Assembly: GCF_016865365.1 (NCBI RefSeq)
Contig: NZ_AP024469.1
Location: forward strand, 3,006,501 to 3,070,500
Direction of reading: 5' to 3'
Origin: Geobacter sp. SVR
GTDB lineage: Bacteria > Desulfobacterota > Desulfuromonadia > Geobacterales > Pseudopelobacteraceae
Length of the DNA: 64,000 nucleotides
Part shown: positions 8,693 through 17,477 of the stretch, piece after piece
How positions within the stretch are numbered: position 1 is the stretch's first letter
Layout of the letters: each line of letters opens with the position of its first letter
Program-made: the position numbers and the translations under genes
The notes under the pieces: model-generated
What the model saw: only the letters and a program-made list of their open reading frames with translations
Told to the model about the DNA's origin: nothing
Databases searched by the model: none

Positions 8693-9094
8693 ATGGACCT
8701 GCTCTCTCAAGACAATGTTGATCAGTTCCGGGCGGCCATGCGCAGCGTGACCGACACGTTCCACAAATCGCCGGTAACCCTGCGGCGAGCATCCGGCGAG
8801 GAAATCGATCTGCTGGCCGGGCTCAAGCCGGATGATCAAGAGGACTATTCGGTGGTCCACGGTGAGCGGTACGTCCGGGATGCCCACAGCGAGATGGTGG
8901 AGCGGTGGGTCGTTTCCTTCAACCGCGATTATCTTGCCGCCCAGGGGCTGATGGATCCCGAGACCGGGGAGCCGCTGATTAATCCCGACGACTGGATCGT
9001 CATCAAGGGAAAGCGTTTTGCGATCATTGAGCTGACCGACCGCGGGCTGTTCCGCGGGATCCCGATCCTGCTGAAGTTGATCGTGCAGAGGTAG
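8693..9094 (+). CDS. Head closure or stopper-like protein
   Basis: 133 aa with mixed alpha/beta character (helical first half, strands such as WIVIKGKRFAI and PILLKLIVQR at the end), as in phage head-closure proteins that plug the connector. Assigned from order: capsid, adaptor, stopper, tail completion. No family motif is recognised. Confidence 0.5.
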   Translation: MDLLSQDNVDQFRAAMRSVTDTFHKSPVTLRRASGEEIDLLAGLKPDDQEDYSVVHGERYVRDAHSEMVERWVVSFNRDYLAAQGLMDPETGEPLINPDDWIVIKGKRFAIIELTDRGLFRGIPILLKLIVQR

Positions 9095-9096
9095 TC

Positions 9097-9585
9097 ATGG
9101 CCGAGAAATCCGTACAACTGACCGGTGAGTGGGATGCCCTGAAACGGGTGCTGCGATCGGCAGCCCCCAAAGTCCGGAGTGAATCCCGCCGCACGCTCGG
9201 CCGGCAGTTGAAACGGATCGAGGCCAGAGTGCTCGGCCACGTTGACAGTCAGGATCTGGAGTGGAAGGTCCTCAACGAGAAGTACGCCGCCCGGAAGGAA
9301 CAACAGGGGCTCTCCCCGGACATCCTGCGATCGAGCAACCAGATGTACAGCAACATCACCACGACCCTGCTAAACGATTACGCAGGGGGCTGCGGAGTGA
9401 AACGGGGGGTCAAGGAAAAGAACGGCCAGGAACTGACCGACATCGCCCTGATCCACGAGCAGCCCGATGACGACGGCAAAAAGATCCCCGCCCGGAAACT
9501 CTGGAAGCCGACCTTCGAGGAAATGAAGCCGTCGGTCCATGAGGCCCTGAAGGGGATCGCCATTGAGGTGTTCAAGAAAAAATGA
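9097..9585 (+). CDS. Tail completion protein (gpG/HK97 gp10-like)
   Basis: 162 aa, basic and helical at the N-terminus, with a glycine-rich central segment (YAGGCGVKRGVK). It resembles the virion morphogenesis/tail completion group that joins the tail to the head connector. The stop overlaps the following start by four bases. Confidence 0.55.
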   Translation: MAEKSVQLTGEWDALKRVLRSAAPKVRSESRRTLGRQLKRIEARVLGHVDSQDLEWKVLNEKYAARKEQQGLSPDILRSSNQMYSNITTTLLNDYAGGCGVKRGVKEKNGQELTDIALIHEQPDDDGKKIPARKLWKPTFEEMKPSVHEALKGIAIEVFKKK

Positions 9586-10139
9586 TCGACGCTTGCCGCA
9601 CATATCTGGCCGCACGACTGCAGGCGCTGACCCTGGCCGGGGGCATACATCCCTACGATCCGGACACTATCTTTTTTGACGACCTCCCCCTGGACTTCCT
9701 CAAAGAACACGACTATGCCGCCTGCTGTCTTGAAGTGCGGGATGCCAGTATCCGGGATGGCCGGCTGATAAACCGACAGCGCAATGCTGAAAAGACCGCA
9801 CACAGCCTCACCAGACGACGCTACCGTCGGGAAGTCACATTCCGCTGCCTCCTGTACGCCCGCTGCCCTGAGGAACTATGGGCGGGCAACGGGTTGGTGG
9901 AACAGATGCAACAGAGCGTGGCGGAGCATAAACAAATCGCCGCCAGCGACGGCACTGCAATCCGCATCGATCCTCAGGACGCGGCACGTCCCTGGGACTC
10001 GGACGTAGAACTGGACCGCAAGCTGCGCCGGCCCCGGATGGCAATCATCCGGGTGCAGTTCACCGGCGGCATCCAAACGGTCGAAACGCAAGGGCTGATA
10101 CCGAGCGTGGAGATTATCCCATTAATTGTATCACCATAA
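9582..10139 (+). CDS. Tail terminator-like protein
   Basis: 185 aa. It starts in the ATGA overlap with the previous gene. The body alternates strands and helices, with a charged loop (RRYRREVTFRCLLYARC) and a beta C-terminus, as in tail terminator proteins that cap the tube and sheath. The order just before the sheath gene supports this. No specific motif is seen. Confidence 0.5.
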   Translation: MIDACRTYLAARLQALTLAGGIHPYDPDTIFFDDLPLDFLKEHDYAACCLEVRDASIRDGRLINRQRNAEKTAHSLTRRRYRREVTFRCLLYARCPEELWAGNGLVEQMQQSVAEHKQIAASDGTAIRIDPQDAARPWDSDVELDRKLRRPRMAIIRVQFTGGIQTVETQGLIPSVEIIPLIVSP

Positions 10140-10151
10140 GGAGAATCGGCA

Positions 10152-10391
10152 ATGGACACCCAGGACGAAAAGCAACAAACAAAGCAGCCCGGCAAAACAT
10201 CAGCATCCATGGTGGCACAGCACCCGTTGCACCCGGTTGAAAATCTGGCCATGGAGCGCGGCATGCCTGCCACGGCAGTGGCCGGGCTGCGCCGGGCCAC
10301 CGGTTGGGTGGAAGGCAAGCAGGTGACGGTCGAGCAATTCGAGGAAGCCATGGAGCTGTACCGCAACAAGCCCATGGGCCGTAGCATCTGA
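10152..10391 (+). CDS. Small phage protein of unknown function
   Basis: 79 aa after a GGAG site. The N-terminus is polar and probably disordered (many Gln, Lys, Thr). The C-terminal half looks like a small helical domain (MPATAVAGLRRATGW... KQVTVEQFEEAM). Similar short proteins precede the sheath gene in several myoviruses. Function unknown. Confidence 0.65.
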   Translation: MDTQDEKQQTKQPGKTSASMVAQHPLHPVENLAMERGMPATAVAGLRRATGWVEGKQVTVEQFEEAMELYRNKPMGRSI

Positions 10392-10414
10392 TAACCAATC
10401 TCGGGAGGGACTCA

Positions 10415-12094
10415 ATGAATGACGTTTTCGAATACCTGATAGACGGCACCTCCGGCTTGGCTCCGGGCGGAGTTGAGGGCAGCTGCATCGTTGCCGGCGT
10501 CTGTTCGCTGGGAGAGGTGGGCAGGGGGTACCTGCTCGGCAAGTCCAGCGACCTGGATGCCCTGCTGGGCGCCGGCCCCCTGGTGGATCGCCTGCGGGAT
10601 CTGTTTGCGGCCGGTGGTCAGAGCCCGGTGGTGGTCGCCGTCCCGGTGCCTGGTACAAATGCCGGTTATGTCACCCCCATCGTCCACACCGGTACCGGGC
10701 CGGCGGCCCAGATCAGCGGCACGCCGGTCAGTAATGCCGACATACACATCGTAATTGTGCAGGGAGGCGCCCTGGCGGTTGCCACCTACAAATTGTCGAC
10801 GGATGGCGGCGCAACGCTGGGGGCCGAGACTCCGACTCCCGCCAACGGCCAGATTGCGGTCGGGGCAACGGGAGTGACCGTAGTGCTGGCCGGAGTACAG
10901 GTTGCTGCCGACGTATATGCCTGCCACGTACGTGCGCCGATCGGGCCCATAACCAAAGTCGGAACCGGGCCGGCAGTCACCGCTGCCGGCACCCCCACCG
11001 CCGGCGCGGCGGTGGTACTCCTCATCACCGGCGGTGGCGCCCGCAATGCCGGCACCTACCAACTCTCGCTGGATGGCGGCGACAACTATGGTCCGGTGCG
11101 AACGATCCCGGTTGACGGTGCCATTACGGTGGGCAGTACCGGCGTGATTATCACCTTCCCGGCCCAGACTGCCGTGGCCGGAGACGTCTACAGCTTCACC
11201 ATTCTGGACCCGGTGCCCACGGTGTCCGCCGTGTTGGAGACACTGGAAACTCCCCTGGAGCTTTACGACGTGGAATTCGTCTACGTGGTGGGCGCCTCGG
11301 ACTCCAGCGACTGGTCGGCCTTGCAGGTACGCGCGGACGAGCTGTGGAACCTCCACCGCCCGACCTTCTTTCTGGCCGAGTGTCGGCTGACCTATGACGG
11401 TGAAAGCATCGACACCTGGACCGCGGCCATGGTGGCCGAGCGGCAAGGGGTGGCGCTCCGTTTCGTGGCGGTCGTCTGTGCCTACGGCGAGATCGTGGAT
11501 TTCACCGGTTTGAGCCATACCCGCAATGGCGCGGGACTGGCAGCGGGCAGACTGCTGGCCATCCCGGTCATGCGTGCCCTGGGCAGGGTTCGGGACGGCG
11601 CGGTCTCGCAGTTCTCCCTGCCCGCGGAGTACACGGAGAGCCACCAGGTCATGCTGCAGGATGCTGGTTACATCACGGCTCGTCGCTATGCCGGGCTCTC
11701 CGGTACGTACTGGGGCGACGAACGGACCCTGGCTGACGCCACCAGCGATTACCGTTATCTGAGCGTGCTCCGGACCGTGTTCAAAGCGGTGCGCAAGGCC
11801 CGTATCGCGGCGCTCCGGTCGATGTACGACGAGGCGGGCGATCCGACCCTGGGGATCTCGGCGGCCGGCATCGGTTATCTGAAGACAGGGGTGGAATCCG
11901 CCCTCAACACCATGACCAAGGCAATACCGCAGGAACTGGCCGCCCATCAGGTGCTGATCCCGGACGGGCAGGACATCGTCAACAACGGGGTGGCGATGGA
12001 GATGACCCTGATCGGCATTCCCATCATCCGCAAGATCAAGCTGTTCGCACGCTACGTTTACGCCGGCGGCGCATTCGACCCGCGGCTGCAATAA
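10415..12094 (+). CDS. Tail sheath protein with two tandem inserted repeats
   Basis: 559 aa. The N-terminal ~90 and C-terminal ~290 residues carry the sheath fold. The end (GIPIIRKIKLFARYVYAGG) is the usual contact strand with the tube. Residues about 94-168 and 184-259 are two copies of one beta domain, each starting GTGPA and containing AGTYQLS/VATYKLS, DGG and a closing DVY. They probably form spikes on the outside of the contractile sheath. Confidence 0.82.
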   Translation: MNDVFEYLIDGTSGLAPGGVEGSCIVAGVCSLGEVGRGYLLGKSSDLDALLGAGPLVDRLRDLFAAGGQSPVVVAVPVPGTNAGYVTPIVHTGTGPAAQISGTPVSNADIHIVIVQGGALAVATYKLSTDGGATLGAETPTPANGQIAVGATGVTVVLAGVQVAADVYACHVRAPIGPITKVGTGPAVTAAGTPTAGAAVVLLITGGGARNAGTYQLSLDGGDNYGPVRTIPVDGAITVGSTGVIITFPAQTAVAGDVYSFTILDPVPTVSAVLETLETPLELYDVEFVYVVGASDSSDWSALQVRADELWNLHRPTFFLAECRLTYDGESIDTWTAAMVAERQGVALRFVAVVCAYGEIVDFTGLSHTRNGAGLAAGRLLAIPVMRALGRVRDGAVSQFSLPAEYTESHQVMLQDAGYITARRYAGLSGTYWGDERTLADATSDYRYLSVLRTVFKAVRKARIAALRSMYDEAGDPTLGISAAGIGYLKTGVESALNTMTKAIPQELAAHQVLIPDGQDIVNNGVAMEMTLIGIPIIRKIKLFARYVYAGGAFDPRLQ

Positions 12095-12098
12095 ACCC

Positions 12099-12127
12099 GG
12101 GGCCCGGTCATGGATGACCCGGGCCCC
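12099..12127 (+). promoter_or_regulatory. Strong hairpin between sheath and tube genes
   Basis: A GC-rich inverted repeat (GGGGCCCGGTCA, loop TGGA, TGACCCGGGCCCC) with one bulged base. There is no T run, so it is not a clear terminator. It may act as an mRNA-stability or processing element that sets the tube-to-sheath ratio. Confidence 0.55.
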
Positions 12128-12144
12128 ATCACAGGAGGAAATCA

Positions 12145-12573
12145 ATGGCTGTCAACGGCAATCTGTATGACTGGGAATCAATTGAGGTGCAACTGCCCAG
12201 CGGGATCTGCATCGGCATAACCAATATCGACTATGACGACGAGCGGCCGATAGAGGAACGCTACGGCAAAGGCAATGTGCCTCGTGGATTCGGCCGGAAG
12301 AACTACAAAGCCTCTGCCAAAATGGAACTGGATCTGGACGAGGCGGAACGACTGAGGATGGCCCTGGGGGGCTCCCTGTACGACGGCCTGCCGTTCCCGA
12401 TCGTCGTTTCCTATGCCAGTGAGGGGCTCCCCATCGTCACCGACATCCTGCCGGCCTGCAAGATCACCAAAACGAGCACCGGCGGCAAGCAGGGCGATGA
12501 CAACGTCGGTGCCCGCAAGCTGGATTTGAAGGTTCTGGCACCCATTCAGTGGGGCGGTGCATCCGCCCTGTAA
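12145..12573 (+). CDS. Tail tube protein
   Basis: 142 aa, preceded by AGGAGG. It is beta-rich with the size and position of myovirus tube proteins, directly after the sheath and before the chaperone. The tube forms the inner cylinder through which DNA passes. Assignment by synteny and size; the middle (YGKGNVPRGFGRKNYKASAK) fits the tube loop region. Confidence 0.78.
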   Translation: MAVNGNLYDWESIEVQLPSGICIGITNIDYDDERPIEERYGKGNVPRGFGRKNYKASAKMELDLDEAERLRMALGGSLYDGLPFPIVVSYASEGLPIVTDILPACKITKTSTGGKQGDDNVGARKLDLKVLAPIQWGGASAL

Positions 12574-12597
12574 TTCAACCATCAAAGGAGTTTTGAC

Positions 12598-12951
12598 GTG
12601 AGCGAAGCTAAAGAGCAGACCCCGGCTGGAATCAAAAGGGAACAACTCCCAAAGGCTGCCCAGGATGCCATTACCGCCGGCAAGAAGATTCTGGAGCTGA
12701 CCGGCGAAGACGGCAGGACCTACTATTTCCAAAAACCCACGGTCCTGGATATGAAGCGTTTCATCGGTACAGTGACCAAGGGGAAAACATTTCAGGCGGT
12801 CAACGATCTGTTGTTTGAAAAGGCTCTCCACCCCACCAAGGATCAGTTGGAGGCCGAGTTTGAGGAAATGCCCGGCCGCATGGTGGCGCTCAATAACGAG
12901 CTTCAGAGCGCTATCGGCATGAACGAGACCCTCTCGACAAAAAAGTTTTAG
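12598..12951 (+). CDS. Tail assembly chaperone, short form (G-like)
   Basis: 117 aa, starting with GTG at 12598 after AAAGGAG. This is the zero-frame product of a lambda G/GT-type chaperone gene. It is acidic and helical, located between tube and tape measure. Its last codons contain the slippery heptamer A AAA AAG (12939-12945), with the stop TAG at 12949-12951. The chaperone binds the tape measure during tail assembly. Confidence 0.85.
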   Translation: MSEAKEQTPAGIKREQLPKAAQDAITAGKKILELTGEDGRTYYFQKPTVLDMKRFIGTVTKGKTFQAVNDLLFEKALHPTKDQLEAEFEEMPGRMVALNNELQSAIGMNETLSTKKF

Positions 12952-13139
12952 AGCTCCGCGAGGAGCTGAAAGGAAGCTGGATCGCGCAGATGGAGGTCAT
13001 GGTCCGCCATTACCTCCACTGTGTACCATCTGAAAATCTGGACGATCTGATGAAGCAGTATTCGGAAGCGTTGTGGATTGAGGAGAGAGTGCAACTGATG
13101 ATGACCGGGGCAGTGGCGAAAGGGATGGGTGGGAAATGA
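12939..13139 (+). CDS. Minus-1 frameshift extension of the tail chaperone (T part of GT)
   Basis: After a -1 slip on A AAA AAG at 12939-12945, reading continues from 12945 for 64 codons (VLELREELKGSWIAQ... ending MGGK) to TGA at 13137-13139, giving a GT-like fusion of about 180 aa. The extension has no plausible start of its own. It fills the space up to the next gene exactly and is charged and helical. The heptamer is in the correct X XXY YYZ phase. The 5' part is shared with the short form at 12598. Confidence 0.85.
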   Translation, partial: KKVLELREELKGSWIAQMEVMVRHYLHCVPSENLDDLMKQYSEALWIEERVQLMMTGAVAKGMGGK

Positions 13140-13279
13140 CATTCACAATTCCTATGTGGGTGATCTGGACTGTTGCCGGGGTGGCCGGCGTGGCGGTCCT
13201 GGGAGTGCTTTTTTTCTTTGCCTACGCGGGTTATGCGGTCTCGAAAGCATTTGATGGCAAATCCTGGTTTTCGTGGTGA
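13136..13279 (+). CDS. 47-aa membrane protein
   Basis: The ATG at 13136 overlaps the frameshift-extension stop (ATGA). It encodes MTFTIPMWVIW followed by one long hydrophobic segment (about residues 7-33) and a short polar tail ending KSWFSW. It is too small for most gene finders. Coupled position between chaperone and tape measure suggests expression. Function unknown. Confidence 0.6.
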   Translation: MTFTIPMWVIWTVAGVAGVAVLGVLFFFAYAGYAVSKAFDGKSWFSW

Positions 13280-13286
13280 ATAGCTG

Positions 13287-15434
13287 ATGGAATCGATCTT
13301 CCAACTCGGGATATTGCTACGCGTGATGGACATGGTCTCCGGACCGGTGCAGACCATCTCCCGCAATATCGACGCCCTCACGGCCAAGGCCGAGAAGCTG
13401 CAGCCGGTCTTCGACAAGTTCCGCGACTATGGGACCTGGATCGCCGGCGCCGGGGTGGCGGGCGCCCTGGGGCTGGGCGTGGCCGTGACCCAGTTCGCCA
13501 ACCTGGAGGAGGCGCAGCTCGGCCTGCGCGTCATGCTGATGAATTCCACCGGACAGGTGGGTGCCGAATACGAAAAGTTGAACGCCCTGGCGGACAAGCT
13601 GGGCAGCTCGCTGCCCGGCTCCACCAAGGACATGCTGGAGATGTTCACTGCTCTCCGTGAACAAGGGGTGCAGACCAATGTGATCCTGGGGGGCATGGGC
13701 GAGGCTGCTGCCAAATTTGCGGTGCTCATGAAGGTTCCGTACGCCCAGGCCGCCACCCATGTGGCCAAGTTCACCGAGGCTCTGGGAATCGCGGACAAGG
13801 ACTCGATCCAGTTCATGGACACCCTGCAGCGCCTGAAGGGGGCGGCCGGGGTCAATGTCACCGACATGTCCGAGTCACTAAAATACCTGGGTTCGACCCT
13901 GAAGGCGCTGCGGGTCCAGGGTTTGGATGCAGGCCGCGACGTGAGCGCGGCCATCGGCCTGATGGCCACCAGCAGCATTGAGGGAAGCCAGGCCGGTACC
14001 AATTTTGCCATGGCACTGAGCCGTTTTGCAGAAATCAGCAATCGCTTGGGCGGCAAAAAGATGATGGCGGATATTGCGCCACTCCTTAACGCCAAAGGGA
14101 TCAAGCTGGACCTGTTCGATACCGGCGGTAACTTTGTCGGGATCCGGGCCATGATGGGCGAGTTGGAAAAACTTCGGGCACTTCGTCCCCAGGACCAGCT
14201 CATCGTGCTCTCCCGCCTGTTCGGTCAGGAGGCGACCCGTCCCCTTTCGGTGTTCATCAATCAGGGGGTGGCCGGGTTCGACCAGATGCTGGAAAAGATG
14301 CGCAACCAGGCCGACATGCAGACCAAAATCAACGAGATCATGTCCGGCACCAAAATGCAGTGGGAGACCCTGACCGGCACGATATCCAACGTGGTGGCCC
14401 ACGTGGGCGGGCTGGTAAGTCAGACGGCCGGGGTGATCGGCGTAATGCAGGTGATTAACGATCTGGCCGGGCGGCTGGATTCCTGGATCATGGCCAACCC
14501 GCGCACCTCCGGGATCATTGCCGGGGTGGCCATCGCCCTGACCGTCACGGCCCTGGCTGCCGGCGGGTTGCTCCTGGCAATCGGTCTGATCGGCACCCTG
14601 GTAACCAAGGCCATTGTGGGGTTCGGGATGCTGGTACAGGGGCTGGCCATGGTGAAGATGGCGATCATGGGGGTCTCCACGGCCATGCTCACCAACCCCA
14701 TCACCTGGATCATTGTGGGGATCGTGGCCCTTACGGCGGCCCTGATCTGGCTGTACAACCGCTTCGAGTCGGTGCGCACCGTAATCCAGTTCGTCAACTT
14801 CTTCCTGGGGTTTTTGCTGGGGCAGATCATCAAGGTGGGTATGGGCTTCTATCAGGCGCTGGCTCATCCGCTCCTGTTCATCCAGTCGCTGTGGTGGGGG
14901 ATCGGCCAGATCCTGGGCCGCATCAACCTGTTCGCCTCCGGCGCCAAGATCATCCAGACCCTGGTGGCCGGCATCAAGTCCGTGGCCATGGCCCCGGTGG
15001 AGGCGGTGACCGGCATCTTCGCCAAGGTGCGCAACCTGCTGCCCTTCAGCGATGCCAAGGAGGGTCCTCTCTCCCAGTTGACCCTCTCCGGATCCCGGAT
15101 CATGTCGACCCTGTCCGAGGGGATCCAGGGGGCGGCACCCGGGCTGCAGCAGACCGTGGCCGGCGCTCTGGCCGGGGCGGCTCTCTCCACCAGTATTGCC
15201 GTGGCTCCCATGGCTGCACCGTTGACCGTACCTCCCGGCCCGCCGGCAATCGGCGCCTCCACCTCAACTCCATCCCCGGCCGTTCCCGCTGCCGTTCCGG
15301 CGGCCGCAGCTGCGGGAAACAACGGCGGGAGGCAGATTACCATTCAGCAGTTGACCGTGCAGATCAGCAGCGTGGCCGATGTGCCGGACTTCATAGCCCA
15401 GCTCCAGGCCCTGGTGGAGGGATACGATGCCTGA
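13287..15434 (+). CDS. Tail tape measure protein
   Basis: 715 aa. The N-terminal ~400 residues match the phage tail tape measure domain style (LYxGA-rich helical, with GSSLPGSTKDM and MATSSIEGSQAGTNF). Hydrophobic segments lie around residues 405-490. The C-terminus is an alanine/proline linker. The protein sets tail length; at the usual 0.15 nm per residue this would be roughly 100 nm. The stop overlaps the next start. Confidence 0.9.
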   Translation: MESIFQLGILLRVMDMVSGPVQTISRNIDALTAKAEKLQPVFDKFRDYGTWIAGAGVAGALGLGVAVTQFANLEEAQLGLRVMLMNSTGQVGAEYEKLNALADKLGSSLPGSTKDMLEMFTALREQGVQTNVILGGMGEAAAKFAVLMKVPYAQAATHVAKFTEALGIADKDSIQFMDTLQRLKGAAGVNVTDMSESLKYLGSTLKALRVQGLDAGRDVSAAIGLMATSSIEGSQAGTNFAMALSRFAEISNRLGGKKMMADIAPLLNAKGIKLDLFDTGGNFVGIRAMMGELEKLRALRPQDQLIVLSRLFGQEATRPLSVFINQGVAGFDQMLEKMRNQADMQTKINEIMSGTKMQWETLTGTISNVVAHVGGLVSQTAGVIGVMQVINDLAGRLDSWIMANPRTSGIIAGVAIALTVTALAAGGLLLAIGLIGTLVTKAIVGFGMLVQGLAMVKMAIMGVSTAMLTNPITWIIVGIVALTAALIWLYNRFESVRTVIQFVNFFLGFLLGQIIKVGMGFYQALAHPLLFIQSLWWGIGQILGRINLFASGAKIIQTLVAGIKSVAMAPVEAVTGIFAKVRNLLPFSDAKEGPLSQLTLSGSRIMSTLSEGIQGAAPGLQQTVAGALAGAALSTSIAVAPMAAPLTVPPGPPAIGASTSTPSPAVPAAVPAAAAAGNNGGRQITIQQLTVQISSVADVPDFIAQLQALVEGYDA

Positions 15435-15990
15435 GCATCTCACATTCGAGGATGGTCTGGTTAAACTCGGCAATACACTGCTGCCCGGCATCCTCCGATG
15501 CCAATCCATCCGCTGCGGGGTTCGTTACGACGAATCGAAGCATGATGCCATGTCCGGCAAGGCCAAGGTTGCCCTGGGGTGGGAGGATGCCGGCATCACC
15601 CTGACCCTTGATTTACTGTGCGATGAGGTGAGCGACTGTTACGCCAAGCTGACCGCGATCAATAAAGTATTCAAGGCTACCGGCGGCAAAAAGGCGACTC
15701 CGCAGATATACAACGTGACCGGCCGGCATTTGCGTGCGCGGGGGATCAGCCGGGTCGTATTCGATGCTCTGGATTCGACCGAGAGCGACGATGATGATGT
15801 GATCCAGGTGCAACTCACCTTCATTGAGCACATCCCTGCGGTCGTCAAACGGGAAAAACGGGCCAACGCCGTCAAGGCCACCGGCACCACTACGCCCCCG
15901 GCCACCAAGGCAACCCCGGCACCGGCGCCGGGGATTGTCGAGGACACGACCAACCCCTTGCTGGCCGGCATCAAAGCGGGAATGAACTGA
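15427..15990 (+). CDS. Baseplate or distal tail protein
   Basis: 187 aa. The first ~135 residues form a beta-rich domain (GVRYDESKHDAMSGKAKVALGW). The tail is a Thr/Pro/Ala linker. In related prophages the gene after the tape measure encodes the tube initiator or a LysM-like baseplate protein. No LysM motif is seen, so only a general baseplate role can be given. Confidence 0.55.
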   Translation: MPEHLTFEDGLVKLGNTLLPGILRCQSIRCGVRYDESKHDAMSGKAKVALGWEDAGITLTLDLLCDEVSDCYAKLTAINKVFKATGGKKATPQIYNVTGRHLRARGISRVVFDALDSTESDDDDVIQVQLTFIEHIPAVVKREKRANAVKATGTTTPPATKATPAPAPGIVEDTTNPLLAGIKAGMN

Positions 15991-15991
15991 C

Positions 15992-16774
15992 ATGGAACTG
16001 TCCGCGGTACATATCGCCATCACCATCGGCGCCATCGAGGCGGACCGCGCCCCTGCATGGTGGATTGAGGGCCGTCGCGGCGATCCCCTGGGGAGGGTTG
16101 GGGTTACCCTGCCCGATCCAGCCGGGACCCTGCATGAGACCCTGCAGCCGGGCAATCCTCTGACCATTGAGATCGGCTACCGGGACCAGGCAGCCGTCAC
16201 GTGGTCCGGTACGGTGATCATGCTGGCGCCTGGGGAAACACGGGATCAGATTGAGGTGCGGGGCTGCAACGCTGCTTTACCGCTCTCCAGGACCATCGTG
16301 ACCCAGGCGTGGGAGAACGAGACTCCCGAGGCGATTGTGTCGTGGGCGATTCGCACGGCCGGTCTGTCGGTGGGACATATTGATCCTACCGGCGTCACCC
16401 TGCCGCGTTTCGTGGCATCGGCCTGCTCGGTCTGGCAGATGGTGCAGCAGGTAATCGAGAGCTGCAGCCGCCAGTTCGGCCTGAATATGTCTCGCCGGGC
16501 GCTGTGGATGGGAAGGGATGGGGTGAACTGGAGCGACGGAGAGGAACCGGGCGATATGCCGTTAATCGCAACCGGTGCCGGGTTGATCCGCCATGAACCG
16601 GGCGTGTCCCGCACTACCCTCTCCCGCATTGAGACCTGGCTTTTGCCTGACTTGGACCATTCCCGGCTTGTCCACCTCCAGGACGTGAGGCGGGGGATCG
16701 ATGCCATAGTGACGGCGCAGCGGGTGCGTCACGAGGGTGCGCCGGACCGTACGCGCACGTTCATCTGGTACTGA
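15992..16774 (+). CDS. Baseplate hub protein (Mu gpP/gp27-like)
   Basis: 260 aa. It has the feature set of gpD/gp27-type hubs: an N-terminal beta domain with VGVTLPDPAG and LTIEIGYRD, then an ETPEAIVSWAIRTAGL segment and further strands. The hub joins the tube to the spike, and the spike gene follows directly. Late-control gpD homologs share this fold. Confidence 0.7.
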   Translation: MELSAVHIAITIGAIEADRAPAWWIEGRRGDPLGRVGVTLPDPAGTLHETLQPGNPLTIEIGYRDQAAVTWSGTVIMLAPGETRDQIEVRGCNAALPLSRTIVTQAWENETPEAIVSWAIRTAGLSVGHIDPTGVTLPRFVASACSVWQMVQQVIESCSRQFGLNMSRRALWMGRDGVNWSDGEEPGDMPLIATGAGLIRHEPGVSRTTLSRIETWLLPDLDHSRLVHLQDVRRGIDAIVTAQRVRHEGAPDRTRTFIWY

Positions 16775-16775
16775 T

Positions 16776-17465
16776 ATGGCCGACGTCGATCTGAAAAAAC
16801 TCCTGCAGCGGGCCATTGAACTGGTGATGCCCAATCTGCGCCATTACTACCGCGTGGTGCGCAAAGGCCGCGTGGTGAAATCCTACGCCAGCGACGGTTT
16901 CTACTGGGCCGACATTCAGCCGCTGCGCAATGACGACAGCGATGATCCGGCCGAGCCGATCATCAGCCGGGTGGAGATTCCGATCATGTGGGGCGGCCCC
17001 GAACGCGGGGTGGTCTGCCCTCCGGCAGTGGGCACCCTGTGCGATATCGAGTACTACGATGGTGATCCCAACTACCCCCGCATCAGCAATTTCCGGTGGC
17101 AGAAGAACAAGGCCCCGAACTGTGAGCAGGATGCCTTCATTATCCAGCAGTCCCCGGGCGTATTCATCAAAATCACTCCCGCCGGGGCCATGATCCACAA
17201 GACCGGCGCCGGATGGACCCTGGAAGCCGGAGGGCCTCTGACCATTCAGGCGTCCTCCGGATCGGCGACCATGTCTATGTTGACCATCGACGCGGCCGTC
17301 CTGATCACAGGGGATCTGACAGTTGTAAAGTCCATTACCGCGGCCCAGGAGATCAGCGACAGAGGCGGCTCGTTCGGTACCCTGGGGGATTTACGCGAGG
17401 ACTACGAACAACACACGCATCAGGAACATGGTGATGGCGGCGGCGAGACCGGTCCCCCGCTGTAA
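16776..17465 (+). CDS. Baseplate spike protein (gpV/Mu gp45-like)
   Basis: 229 aa from the ATG at 16776, one base after the hub stop. An N-terminal OB-fold region (VEIPIMWGGPERGVVCPPAVGTLC) is followed by a repetitive beta-helix part and the C-terminus HTHQEHGDGG. The HTH metal-binding pattern near the end is typical of the iron-tipped spike apex that pierces the outer membrane. Confidence 0.8.
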   Translation: MADVDLKKLLQRAIELVMPNLRHYYRVVRKGRVVKSYASDGFYWADIQPLRNDDSDDPAEPIISRVEIPIMWGGPERGVVCPPAVGTLCDIEYYDGDPNYPRISNFRWQKNKAPNCEQDAFIIQQSPGVFIKITPAGAMIHKTGAGWTLEAGGPLTIQASSGSATMSMLTIDAAVLITGDLTVVKSITAAQEISDRGGSFGTLGDLREDYEQHTHQEHGDGGGETGPPL

Positions 17466-17477
17466 AAGGAGCTATCA

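Noticed and set aside
10412-12145. 577-aa minus-strand frame over the sheath gene
   Set aside because: Histidine/glycine/arginine-rich shadow composition; the plus-strand frame encodes a recognisable sheath.
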